IMG/VR virus record: IMGVR_UViG_3300045425_000063
Location: 1-62,078 of that record
Strand: one strand, 5' to 3'
Source of the DNA: a virus
Length of the DNA: 62,078 bases
A program made the translations under genes and the position numbers. Under the pieces are notes generated by a model that was not told the origin of the DNA, searched no databases, and saw only the letters and a program-made list of their open reading frames with translations. Positions 38,406-47,085 of the stretch are shown in pieces; position 1 is the stretch's first letter, and every line of letters starts with the position of its first letter.

Positions 38406-39350
38406 TTATTTAAATTCTACTTCGCACATTAGTTCAGTAAGAGCAGCAAGAAGATTGATTTCCTGATCTGCTACAAAACTTCCCTGATACTGATACTTAG
38501 CAATAATAAGAACTGCCGCTGGAATAGAAGCAGGAACTAGATTATCATAGAGAGAATCATAAATCTTACGAAGAATAGCAGTTGTGTCGTTATCAAGATT
38601 AGATACAACCCATTTCCTAACTTCAGTAAAGTTTTTATCTTTCAGGTTTTTAATCAATTCGTTTACGGAAATATCAGAAAATGATGCTAAAATCCCAGCG
38701 TCAATTTTTCCACTGGTTGAATACCGTTGGCACTCATTAAGAACTCTACGAAAATCCGGAAAGTACGTTGATACTAATTCGGCAAGAACTTTTTGATCAT
38801 ATTCAATTCTTTCTAGATCTAGAATTGCTTGAAGGCGATTGAAGAAGTTTGCTGCGAGTTGTGCCTTTTGTTTTCCTTTAATAGTAAAGTCAATACAAGC
38901 ACAACGAGAGTGTAGTGGTTCAATAATCTTGTTCTTATAGTTGCAGGTGAAAATAAATCGGCAGTTGTTATAAAATGCCTCAATATTTGCTCGTAGAAGC
39001 ATTTGAACATCGTTGCCCGTATTATCTGCTTCGTCAATAATAATGACTTTATGTTTAGAAGAACCAGTCAAGGACACAGTAGACGCAAAGTTCTTTGCTT
39101 GATTTCTCACAGTATCTAAGAACCGACCTTCATCAGATCCATTGATTATGTAAAAATCCGCTCCAAGTTCATTGCAAAGTGCTTTTGCAATTGTAGTTTT
39201 ACCGATACCTGGGGGACCGGAGAGAAGTAGATTTGGGATTTCACCCTTTGCCACAAACTCTTTAAATGTTTTTTTAGTATCATCAGGAAGAATACAGTCA
39301 TCAATTACTTGAGGCCTGTACTTTTCCACAAAAAGGAATTCACTTGTCAT
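38406..39350 (-). CDS. 44: Clamp loader large subunit gp44
   Basis: The 314-residue AAA+ ATPase has FVEKYRPQVIDDCI, Walker A GPPGIGKT (45-52), Walker B VIIIDEADN (DEAD at 106-109) and the arginine-finger motif LHSRCACIDF. It opens and loads the gp45 ring with gp62. The next upstream gene lies 3 bases away, so it is in one transcript with genes 45 and 62. Confidence 0.96.
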   Translation of the reverse strand: MTSEFLFVEKYRPQVIDDCILPDDTKKTFKEFVAKGEIPNLLLSGPPGIGKTTIAKALCNELGADFYIINGSDEGRFLDTVRNQAKNFASTVSLTGSSKHKVIIIDEADNTGNDVQMLLRANIEAFYNNCRFIFTCNYKNKIIEPLHSRCACIDFTIKGKQKAQLAANFFNRLQAILDLERIEYDQKVLAELVSTYFPDFRRVLNECQRYSTSGKIDAGILASFSDISVNELIKNLKDKNFTEVRKWVVSNLDNDTTAILRKIYDSLYDNLVPASIPAAVLIIAKYQYQGSFVADQEINLLAALTELMCEVEFK

Positions 39351-39353
39351 AAT

Positions 39354-39884
39354 TTAATTTACCCAATTAGGTTTTCTTTCAGGAATACGAAGGTAGTTGT
39401 CTTTCACCCAAGGTTTGGTTGCAACATACTTTTGATACGCAGTAATCGTATCAATAGTGTCATTATACTTTAGATCATCAGGCATTGCCCTCGTAAATTC
39501 TACCACATTTTTGTAGATAGAAATCTCCTTTCCACTTTTAGTGGCAAAGATATTCTCTGCCACTTCAAGTCCTTTCATACAAGCGTGGTCTTTATCATAA
39601 CGATGTCGATACTCATTACAAAGGGCAAATCCGTGCCGAATCAACCAAGCAAGGTTCTCGTGGGATTTTGCTGCCCATTGAGTACAAGGATGATTACGGA
39701 ACGCACCCTTTTCTGTACTGTACGGCATACCGTCTTTTTTGGGAATATATCCCCAATCATAGTACCACTTGGAGAAGATGACAGAGACCATTTGACAGGT
39801 CTCCAAGGGCATTTTCACTACGTGTTTGTCAGGAAGTGCCACGGCAGAAAGAACCGGGCATTCATCAACTGCAAAAATATTCAT
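39354..39884 (-). CDS. Conserved phage protein of unknown function
   Basis: The 176-residue protein begins MNIFAVDECPVLSAVALPDK, then HVVKMPLETCQMVSVIF and HPCTQWAAKSHENLAWLIRH. This pattern (DKHVVKMPLET, HPxxxW) recurs in many tailed phages but has no known function. It lies between genes 45 and 44. A role in nucleotide or DNA processing is possible from context. Confidence 0.7.
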   Translation of the reverse strand: MNIFAVDECPVLSAVALPDKHVVKMPLETCQMVSVIFSKWYYDWGYIPKKDGMPYSTEKGAFRNHPCTQWAAKSHENLAWLIRHGFALCNEYRHRYDKDHACMKGLEVAENIFATKSGKEISIYKNVVEFTRAMPDDLKYNDTIDTITAYQKYVATKPWVKDNYLRIPERKPNWVN

Positions 39885-39902
39885 AATAAAGTAATAATGT
39901 TA

Positions 39903-40568
39903 TCAACCAAAAGTGCTATCGGGTTCTAGGGCAACCCAATAGGATACGTCAATATTTGTATTTTTAAACTGTGAGAGAAGTTTTTGAGAGATCACCACTT
40001 CATAAGTTCCAGGTAGAATTCTAAGATTTTCTACTTTGAAGTTGAAGGTGAATACATCATCAGTCTCCCCTACAACTACAGAGAAATCATTTGAGGTATC
40101 ATTCTTCTTATCACGAACAACTAGTTTCACAACACCCGCTTCTCCTACTACGGAAAGATCTGGAAGTTGATATACTGCGGCCGCCTTGAGTAAGCGATCT
40201 AGTTCTTTGGTATCTAAGAGAAAACAGACATCTTGACTGGGAAGATTAATTGACTTATCGGGAGGAGTAATAATCACGCTAGGATCAGCGAAAAAATACT
40301 TGGAGCGCGATTTGCCCTCACGAATCACAATATAGTTATCGTTCTCAAAGTCAAGTTCAGCATTCTTATGAAGAGAAAGACCATTTAGAAATTGATTAAG
40401 ATCGTAGATACCAAAATCTTTAGGTAGATCTTCCTCAATAGTTGCTTCCGCAAGAATATTTTTCATCACACTAATTGTTTTTAGCGTATTACCTTGCTTG
40501 AACAGAAGTGACTGATTGATTCCAGAAAAGTTTTTAAGAATAGAAATAGTATTGTCAGATAGTTTCAT
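39903..40568 (-). CDS. 45: Sliding clamp gp45
   Basis: The 221-residue protein (MKLSDNTISILKNFSGINQS, GIYDLNQFLNGLS, EVVISQKLLSQFKN) has the repeated clamp fold and length of T4 gp45 (228). It tethers gp43 to DNA and, in T4, also activates late transcription with gp55 and gp33. It is first of the replication genes in this block apart from one small gene. Confidence 0.95.
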   Translation of the reverse strand: MKLSDNTISILKNFSGINQSLLFKQGNTLKTISVMKNILAEATIEEDLPKDFGIYDLNQFLNGLSLHKNAELDFENDNYIVIREGKSRSKYFFADPSVIITPPDKSINLPSQDVCFLLDTKELDRLLKAAAVYQLPDLSVVGEAGVVKLVVRDKKNDTSNDFSVVVGETDDVFTFNFKVENLRILPGTYEVVISQKLLSQFKNTNIDVSYWVALEPDSTFG

Positions 40569-40577
40569 AATAATTAA

Positions 40578-41024
40578 TCAGCGGGCGAATTCAGAGAGTC
40601 CATTATCCTTACGTGTATAATGTCCATCAAAGTGAAGCAGTAGCATAGCATAATGAATGACTTTCATCAAGTCACGCTTATTGCGACCATCCTTGTCTCC
40701 ATAACGAGAACCATACTTCAGGATGTTTGCCTGACAGAAACCTGCTGCCAGTTTTTTTGCTGCCATCAGGTCAATAGTCTGAATATCAGCATAACCATCA
40801 CTATCACCACAGTAATGACCGTGATAGGTAGTAGTCACATATTCTTCAACATCTTTGAGAATTTTATCTTCGTTGTATTTCCAAAGATGATTTGTTTTAT
40901 CAGTCATAGTAACAGGAGTTTTTGTAAAATTAATGTATCCACTGTGTTCGTTCATAGTCATTCCATATTCAACTAGATCTGGCATTAATTGCCAATCGTT
41001 GTCTGTTTTAATTTGATCATCCAT
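40578..41024 (-). CDS. DUF3310-like protein
   Basis: The 148-residue protein ends with a domain (LAAGFCQANILKYGSRYGDK, RDLMKVIHYAMLLLHFDGHY) that resembles DUF3310, common in phages and plasmids near DNA-metabolism genes. Function is not established. A consensus-type promoter lies 30-60 bases upstream, so this gene may lead the gp45-gp44-gp62-regA transcript. Confidence 0.6.
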   Translation of the reverse strand: MDDQIKTDNDWQLMPDLVEYGMTMNEHSGYINFTKTPVTMTDKTNHLWKYNEDKILKDVEEYVTTTYHGHYCGDSDGYADIQTIDLMAAKKLAAGFCQANILKYGSRYGDKDGRNKRDLMKVIHYAMLLLHFDGHYTRKDNGLSEFAR

Positions 41025-41054
41025 AAAGGGGAGAAGTCATAATAACCTTCCCCA

Positions 41055-41083
41055 ATTATATCAGAAAGGAGTTTGTTGGTCAA
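41055..41083 (-). promoter_or_regulatory. Sigma70-type promoter for the clamp/clamp-loader operon
   Basis: TTGACC (41078-41083) and TATAAT (41055-41060), 17 bp apart on the minus strand, with the -35 in the last codons of cobS. Confidence 0.75.
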
Positions 41084-42188
41084 GATCATAAGTTACATGC
41101 TCGCCAGTGGGCATTTGGAAATCAGCATCAATCTTATCGTACAGTTCCAAGAATGCAGTTTTGGTTTCATCATCAAAACGGTTTACGCATACTTGAATTG
41201 CCTTTGCTTTATCACCGAAGATACTGTAAGCACGAATGATATGAACTAGACGACGAGTACTAATGATTTCATCAATACCACCATCATAGAATGTCTTACG
41301 AATAATATCACCCCAATCGGCAAGACGTTTACAGAAATCAGAATCTTTCACATTCAGTTGAGATGCAACACCTTCAAGGATCTTAACTTCAATAGAAGTG
41401 GAAGGATACTGTTGCTCAAACGTCACCGGAAACCGCTCTAGGAACGCTTCATTGAGCACGTTGGTGCCGATAAACCTACCGTCATCAGAACCCTTGCCCT
41501 TGGTGTTTGCGGTGGCAATCACATTGAATCCGGGGGAGGGTTTGACGAACCGTCCAATTTTTTTCAGGAACACACCCTTACCTTCTAAAACTGACTGAAG
41601 GCAGAGGATTTTATTAGATGCAAGATCAATCTCATCGAGAAGTAGGATTGCGCCACGTTCAAGTGCTTCAATAACGGGTCCGTTGTGCCACACCGTTTCG
41701 CCATTAACAAGGCGAAAACCCCCAATAAGATCATCTTCATCAGTTTCTACTGTAACATTTACACGAATGAGTTCCCGATTAAGTTGAGAACACGCTTGTT
41801 CAACACTGAGCGTTTTACCATTACCCGAAAGACCCGTAATAAACGTAGGATAAAAAAGACGGGATTGAATAATACGTTTAACATCGTTAAAGTTGCCAAA
41901 CTTGACGAAGGTATCATCTTTATCAGGAATAAGGTTTTGGTGAACTTCAGGTAGAACTGCAATATTATTATAAGAACGTTCAATTTCTTCAACTTTTTGT
42001 TGAGTCACTTCCAGATTCCAACGTCCACGATTAGTTTTGAACTGTTCAAGACGGCGAGTAACTGTCTGATAGTTCAGATTACGTGAGGCACAAAAACCTT
42101 TCAGGTCACCAGAAGTAATTTCCGGACCATACAATTCTTGAATAGAAGCAAACAATTGTTCGTCGTTCACCGAGGATTTGCGTGACAT
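41061..42188 (-). CDS. cobS: CobS-like AAA+ ATPase (MoxR type)
   Basis: The 375-residue protein has an N-terminal helical domain (1-95), Walker A GLSGNGKT (119-126), Walker B AILLLDEIDLAS, VIATANTKGKGS and the sensor/arginine region LERFPVTFEQQYPS. Cyanophage homologues are annotated as cobaltochelatase subunit CobS. With the VWA protein upstream it could equally form a MoxR-VWA chaperone. No CobN gene is present in this window. Confidence 0.88.
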   Translation of the reverse strand: MSRKSSVNDEQLFASIQELYGPEITSGDLKGFCASRNLNYQTVTRRLEQFKTNRGRWNLEVTQQKVEEIERSYNNIAVLPEVHQNLIPDKDDTFVKFGNFNDVKRIIQSRLFYPTFITGLSGNGKTLSVEQACSQLNRELIRVNVTVETDEDDLIGGFRLVNGETVWHNGPVIEALERGAILLLDEIDLASNKILCLQSVLEGKGVFLKKIGRFVKPSPGFNVIATANTKGKGSDDGRFIGTNVLNEAFLERFPVTFEQQYPSTSIEVKILEGVASQLNVKDSDFCKRLADWGDIIRKTFYDGGIDEIISTRRLVHIIRAYSIFGDKAKAIQVCVNRFDDETKTAFLELYDKIDADFQMPTGEHVTYDLDQQTPF

Positions 42189-42231
42189 AATGTAGTTAGG
42201 TGGTTTTGTTTAACTGAAGTAATTATACAAC

Positions 42232-42256
42232 AAAAAAAGGGGTCGTGGGACCCCCT
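42232..42256 (-). terminator. Intrinsic terminator before cobS
   Basis: Stem GGGGTC/GACCCC (42239-42244 with 42249-42254) followed on the minus strand by seven T residues. It ends transcription of the 42281-42715 gene. Confidence 0.88.
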
Positions 42257-42280
42257 ATGGACAGTTAATCAACTGGTTCT

Positions 42281-42715
42281 TCATTTACTTCCCCAGTTTG
42301 CGGCACCAACTTTACGACACTTCACTAAAGCACCGGATGCATAAGCAGAAGGCCAAACTCTGTAACGTGATTTTACTTTTTTATAACAAGCATCTTTTTC
42401 ACCTGCTTCCTCTTGAGTTACAATTTTTGCAGGTCCCGTTCTATTTGGATTTGGATCTTCTCTACGTTTTTTCTTTGCCCTCGCTTCTCTTTCATTCTTA
42501 TCTAGCGATGCACGGTCATCGGGGTCTCGGCAATATGGTTTTGTAGTTTGTCCTGGTTGTTTTGCACAAGGTTTTCCATCATACTTACCACCAGTTTGAA
42601 CCCATCCGTCCCTAAACCAATCCTCAAGAGAATATCCTGGATCCTTTGCTGATTTACCGTCAGTTTTTTCTACAATTTGATCTGATATTTGAATGAACTG
42701 CTTAAAAGTTCTCAT
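42281..42715 (-). CDS. Late protein with capsid-targeting-like N-terminus
   Basis: The 144-residue protein starts MRTFKQFIQISDQIVEK, similar to the T4 capsid-targeting sequence but without Glu right after FIQ; QIVE may serve as a gp21 site. The rest is Gly/Lys/Cys-rich (GKPCAKQPGQTTKPYCRD) and ends in CYKKVKSRYRVWPSAYASGA, a motif common in cyanophage proteins. A GATAAATA late-promoter-like site lies upstream. It is probably a basic internal head protein. Confidence 0.65.
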   Translation of the reverse strand: MRTFKQFIQISDQIVEKTDGKSAKDPGYSLEDWFRDGWVQTGGKYDGKPCAKQPGQTTKPYCRDPDDRASLDKNEREARAKKKRREDPNPNRTGPAKIVTQEEAGEKDACYKKVKSRYRVWPSAYASGALVKCRKVGAANWGSK

Positions 42716-42732
42716 TGTATAAACTTTTTAGT

Positions 42733-42740
42733 TATTTATC
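42733..42740 (-). promoter_or_regulatory. Late-promoter-like site (GATAAATA)
   Basis: GATAAATA on the minus strand, 18 bases before the gene at 42281-42715 and just past the stop of the CobT-like gene. Confidence 0.5.
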
Positions 42741-44904
42741 AAGCAATAAGTTCCACAAACTCTCCAAGAATTTTCTTGTTGAGTTTTTTTGTTTTCAGGG
42801 AGCTTACAAAAGCAGATTTGATTTGAGTTTTAGTTGCATCCTGCGGAACTTTAAACTCACTTTCTTGAGACAGAGCACTAGAAGACATACCAAAGTATCC
42901 GTTATAAGCACTATTGGTAATCGTAAAACTTTTATTTTTTTTCCAATCAGTCATTGCCTTCTCGTGTTCATTACCGTAACTACCGCAATACCGATTAATA
43001 AAACTCCCAGCATCTCTACCATCCATAATTCTCATACCAATAAAGTTTACATCACAAAAACGATCACGAAGATTTTGAAGAAGAGCATCAGTAAATTGAT
43101 AAGGTTCATTACCAAATTTATAAGTTGTTCCTAACTTACGATCGCGAATAAATGTAGTTGAAGGAGAAAGTCTACGAGTTCCCATATAAGATTCCGAATT
43201 TTCATAACGTTTAATTTCTAAATGATAATTAAGAACTGGTGCTTCACCGTCAGTCAAAATTACACACTGAACTTTTTGAACTTTATTGGTTTTTTGAAAA
43301 TGAGGAATCACAGTATGAAGAGAAATCATACTCTCGTTTAGAGGCGTCCCAGAGAGCGTTAGACGGGGAGGATTATTAAACCCAGTATATTCTCTAAAGC
43401 ATGAAACAACCCGCCACAGGTTCACCATCTGCTCTTCCAGGGTCTTTCCGTTCACACTACTTGTCAGAAAGTTAAGTAGATTAAATCGTTCATCTACAGC
43501 AAACATTCCAGATTTTTTTTCGTAATGATGTTGGGGGTAAATTGGTTTACCATTTGAATCATAAGAAACCCGCGTCCAATCGCCAGTAAACGCATAAACT
43601 TCAAACGGAATTGATACTTTTTTACAAAACCAAATCAAATTATAAAGTTGTTTGATAGTGTCCAACATCACATTTGCCATTGATCCGCTCCAGTCAAGAA
43701 CAAAAATCAATCCGTGATTTTTTCCATCGGACAGAGTTGTTACTTTACGGAAAATGTCATCATTAAACTTATAAGTATGAAGTTTGGAGCAATCCAATAC
43801 CCCAGTGCGAGCAGTTGTTGCACGGGCATAGGAATCTGCTGCCTTTTTGCATTCAAACTCTTTTACTAGATAATTAACTTCTTTTTGAGCAGACTTCTTG
43901 AATTTTTGATAACTAGAGTCACACTCTTTAAAAATATTGGAATTTTTAGTTTCTTCCTCTTTAAATAGTTGTTGCTCACGGTAAAACTCGCTCACATAAG
44001 AATGAATCTCTTTGTTATTTACAATCACGGTTTCTGGATTTAAAGAAGGAATCTCAACATAGTGATTCTCATATCCACTTTGATTTACAAGACTCTCAAT
44101 AGATTTTTGAAGAGAGTCCATTGTTTTCACTTTAGGTTCTTCTTTCTCCTGTTCAATAGAAGATGCAGTCCCACCGGTCTGTGAAGACTGACTAGTCAAA
44201 TCTTCTCGTGAAGAAGATTCTTGAGGTTGGATTTCACCAGCATCATCTTCCTGATCTCCGTTATTGAACATTTCAGTTTGTTGATTTGGTTCCGATCCTT
44301 CACCGGAATTGTTTTGTTCGCGAGAGTTAATCTCAGGAAGTTTTGACTCCTCGTTTTCTTGCTCTTGCTTACAATATTCATATAGTTTTTTAGCAGCGAC
44401 TATTGTATCCTCAAAGGTTTCAATATTTGCAATTTCATTTACAATTTCTTGTTCTGGTTCATTAAACTCAAGGTAAACAAAATTTCCAACCTTAAAATAT
44501 AGATTCACCCGATCAGCAAGATTCATTGTAGAAACATCCTCATCATCAAGAGAAAAGAAGTCTTGTTCTTGGAGTTCTTTATATGCACCGTAGAAGGTCT
44601 TTGAGAGACCCATATAGCGGCGCTTAACAAGTTTCTCTACACGGGCATCCTCAACTATATTTACAAACTGGTGTGGCACTCCTAAGGAGGTCATATCCTG
44701 ATCAGGTGTATAAAGTGCGTGTGATACTTCGTGGGCAACAAGCATATCATAAACTACATTACTTGCCTTCTCCCACAAAGGAAGCGTAAGAACCCGAGTG
44801 TGAACGTTGAAACAGGCAGTATCAACTTTCTTATGTTCTACAATGAGGTCTTCTGTTGCTAGAAGACGAGCAAGCATTCCTTTGATTTCAAAATTGACCG
44901 ACAT
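42739..44904 (-). CDS. CobT-like VWA-domain protein with HExxH motif
   Basis: The 721-residue protein has a zinc-protease-like HEVSH (58-62) with ALYTPDQD, a long acidic/Gln/Ser-rich linker (about 170-270) and a C-terminal VWA domain with MIDAS motif IFVLDWSGSMANVM near residue 400. This is the CobT/VWA layout. VWA proteins act with MoxR/CobS AAA+ ATPases, and cobS lies one gene downstream. The N-terminal HExxH suggests protease ancestry. Confidence 0.75.
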   Translation of the reverse strand: MSVNFEIKGMLARLLATEDLIVEHKKVDTACFNVHTRVLTLPLWEKASNVVYDMLVAHEVSHALYTPDQDMTSLGVPHQFVNIVEDARVEKLVKRRYMGLSKTFYGAYKELQEQDFFSLDDEDVSTMNLADRVNLYFKVGNFVYLEFNEPEQEIVNEIANIETFEDTIVAAKKLYEYCKQEQENEESKLPEINSREQNNSGEGSEPNQQTEMFNNGDQEDDAGEIQPQESSSREDLTSQSSQTGGTASSIEQEKEEPKVKTMDSLQKSIESLVNQSGYENHYVEIPSLNPETVIVNNKEIHSYVSEFYREQQLFKEEETKNSNIFKECDSSYQKFKKSAQKEVNYLVKEFECKKAADSYARATTARTGVLDCSKLHTYKFNDDIFRKVTTLSDGKNHGLIFVLDWSGSMANVMLDTIKQLYNLIWFCKKVSIPFEVYAFTGDWTRVSYDSNGKPIYPQHHYEKKSGMFAVDERFNLLNFLTSSVNGKTLEEQMVNLWRVVSCFREYTGFNNPPRLTLSGTPLNESMISLHTVIPHFQKTNKVQKVQCVILTDGEAPVLNYHLEIKRYENSESYMGTRRLSPSTTFIRDRKLGTTYKFGNEPYQFTDALLQNLRDRFCDVNFIGMRIMDGRDAGSFINRYCGSYGNEHEKAMTDWKKNKSFTITNSAYNGYFGMSSSALSQESEFKVPQDATKTQIKSAFVSSLKTKKLNKKILGEFVELIA

Positions 44905-44928
44905 TTGTGTTTCGTTGAATTGAATTTA

Positions 44929-45075
44929 TCATACAAAAGAACCTCCCTTTTTGGGGGAGGTACTGTGACGCTTTTTGAACTGGGCGAGTCGTTCTCTTGC
45001 TTGTCGAAGTGCTTGAGGTTTTAATCTTCGCTTCTGTTCCTTTTTGGAGTGGTGAAATCGGTTTGGAACTTGCAT
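44929..45075 (-). CDS. Possible small basic protein
   Basis: A 48-codon frame (MQVPNRFHHSKKEQKRRLKP, then Arg/Gln-rich residues and PKKGGSFV) lies between gene 46 and the CobT-like gene. It has no clear ribosome site and its end runs through the terminator at 44934-44961. It could bind nucleic acid if expressed. Translation is uncertain. Confidence 0.35.
   Translation of the reverse strand: MQVPNRFHHSKKEQKRRLKPQALRQARERLAQFKKRHSTSPKKGGSFV
44934..44961 (-). terminator. Intrinsic terminator after gene 46
   Basis: Stem ACCTCCC/GGGAGGT (44941-44947 with 44955-44961) followed on the minus strand by TCTTTTG. Confidence 0.7.
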
Positions 45076-45097
45076 CGGTCTTAAGAGTTTGAAGTAT

Positions 45098-46807
45098 TTA
45101 GAGAATATGCGAAAAATTCTTTCTCTTCTCAACCCTTATGACACTTTCAAATTTGTCCTCCAAGCCAGTCTTATGTGAAATCACAAATATATTAGCATCA
45201 CTAATCACATAACGAATGATCTTTAAAAATTCATCAGTCCCAGAACTATCCAATGAACTATCAAATACTTCATCAAAAATAATAAGATTACAAGAAACCG
45301 AATTCTTTAGTTTTGCTACTTCTCTCCAAGCAAACAATAGAGCAAGATTGATTCTAGACTTTTCACCCTCACTAAATGAACTATAAGAAAAGTCTTCATA
45401 AATGGGTGATTGTACACTTTCATTAAACTCCTCATTAAGTGTGAAGTTAATGTAAAAGTCCATCATCTGAAGATAGCGATTAATCTGTTGATTAATCAAT
45501 GGAAGATATTTTTTAATAATCTTTGATTTAACACCACTATCCTTAAGAAGTGAATATGCAAAATTGTGATAGGTAACTAACTCTTTTTTGGAAGATAGTT
45601 CATCAAAAGTATTTTTCAAAGTTTCGGTGTATACCTTTAGTTTTTCGTGTTCAGTATTTCGGTTTTCAAGTTGTTCGGTAATTGTTTGAATTTCTGATTC
45701 AAAATCCCGTATTTGTCTTTGATGACCAGAGATGCGAGTGTTATTCTGGGTAATTTCATTTGATACTTTTGATACTTCCTTTGAAAGCATAAGAAATTGT
45801 CTTTCCCGTTCTTCCTCATCTTGAATCACTTGTTCAAGTTCATTATAACCATCACGAAGTTCTTTTGCTTTTTTTTCAGCATCACTAATCTTATTTAACC
45901 TAAATTTTTCTGCAATTTCTTGGGTGCAGGTAGGGCATACCGTATTCTGGTTAAAGAATTTATGCTCTGTAGTAATAGTTGATACTTTTTGTGAAATTTT
46001 ACCTTTAAGATTTCCAAGTTTTTTTAATTTAATAGAAGCATCATTTACTTCCTCAAGGTTTTTATTCAAAGAAAAAACATTCTCCTCAAGAAGTGAGTTT
46101 TCATTTATATAAACTTCAACTTCACTCATTAAAGTATTAATTCTACTTTTTCTTTGTTTGATATTTTCTTTTCCACGATTTTCAAGTTCATCAATAAAGT
46201 TTTTTTGCATTTCAACTTTATCTTTAAGTGATTGCTTTTTCAAATCAAGAGTTCGCATTTCTTCTTTAATTTGGCGAATTTTATCCTTGATAATTGTATT
46301 CATAGACGAGAAGATTTTAATATCAAGCAAATCTTCAATTACTTCTCTACGATGAGCAGAAGAAAGTTGCATAAACGGAACAAAGTTACTACTACCAATA
46401 ATTACAATTTGAGTAAATGACTTATAGTTCATTTTAAGAACCGATTGCTCAAACCATTTTTGTTGATCTACAGCAGAAGAACTTTGATCTAATAAAGACC
46501 CATTACGATATATCTCAAAAATATTTGGTTTGATTCCTCTACGAACTTTATATGCAGTTGTTGCAATTTTAAATTCAACTTCTACGACACAATCACGTTC
46601 GTTAGTAGAATTGATTAATTGTGGTTTATTGATACCCCGAAATGACTTACCAAAAAGAACAAAAGTGAGAGCATCTAAAAGTGTAGTTTTTCCAGCACCA
46701 TTTGAACCAATAATCAATGTAGTTGCAGATTTTTTGAAATCAACTTCAGTAAATTGATTTCCAACACTTAAAAAGTTTTTAAACTTTATTTTTTCAAAAT
46801 CAATCAT
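45098..46807 (-). CDS. 46: Recombination endonuclease subunit gp46 (Rad50-like)
   Basis: The 569-residue SMC-type ATPase has Walker A GSNGAGKT (34-41), two coiled-coil arms around a zinc hook CPTCTQEI, the signature FSEGEKSRINLALLFAW and Walker B LIIFDEVFDS. With gp47 it resects DNA ends for recombination and degrades host DNA. It is close in size to T4 gp46 (560). Confidence 0.96.
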   Translation of the reverse strand: MIDFEKIKFKNFLSVGNQFTEVDFKKSATTLIIGSNGAGKTTLLDALTFVLFGKSFRGINKPQLINSTNERDCVVEVEFKIATTAYKVRRGIKPNIFEIYRNGSLLDQSSSAVDQQKWFEQSVLKMNYKSFTQIVIIGSSNFVPFMQLSSAHRREVIEDLLDIKIFSSMNTIIKDKIRQIKEEMRTLDLKKQSLKDKVEMQKNFIDELENRGKENIKQRKSRINTLMSEVEVYINENSLLEENVFSLNKNLEEVNDASIKLKKLGNLKGKISQKVSTITTEHKFFNQNTVCPTCTQEIAEKFRLNKISDAEKKAKELRDGYNELEQVIQDEEERERQFLMLSKEVSKVSNEITQNNTRISGHQRQIRDFESEIQTITEQLENRNTEHEKLKVYTETLKNTFDELSSKKELVTYHNFAYSLLKDSGVKSKIIKKYLPLINQQINRYLQMMDFYINFTLNEEFNESVQSPIYEDFSYSSFSEGEKSRINLALLFAWREVAKLKNSVSCNLIIFDEVFDSSLDSSGTDEFLKIIRYVISDANIFVISHKTGLEDKFESVIRVEKRKNFSHIL

Positions 46808-46809
46808 TT

Positions 46810-47085
46810 TTAAATAAAATCAGTATCTTCTTGTTGTGGGGGAATTACAATATCATTTGGAGTAAAAATTCTATATTCATAGTCGTTAATTTCACATGCC
46901 ATTATAACAACTTTTTCTTCAACTTCAACTACATTCATTTTAGGATAATCATCTTCTTCTAACAACATTGCAAATCTAGCAGCATCATCTTTTTCTTCGA
47001 AAATATAAAGAATATGATTTCCTAATTCATCTGTAACAGCATAGGCACCTTCATTTTCTTTCCCGTCAAGAGTTATAAGATACAT
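46810..47085 (-). CDS. DUF3110-like protein between genes 46 and 47
   Basis: The 91-residue protein has VTDELGNHILYIFEEKDDAA and RFAMLLEEDDYPKMNVVEVE, the pattern of DUF3110 (vLlFE-DDAxRYAxxLExxDFPxP), a family mainly from cyanobacteria and chloroplasts. Function is unknown. It is placed between the two subunits of the gp46/47 nuclease and shares a one-base overlap with gene 47. A host origin is likely. Confidence 0.65.
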   Translation of the reverse strand: MYLITLDGKENEGAYAVTDELGNHILYIFEEKDDAARFAMLLEEDDYPKMNVVEVEEKVVIMACEINDYEYRIFTPNDIVIPPQQEDTDFI

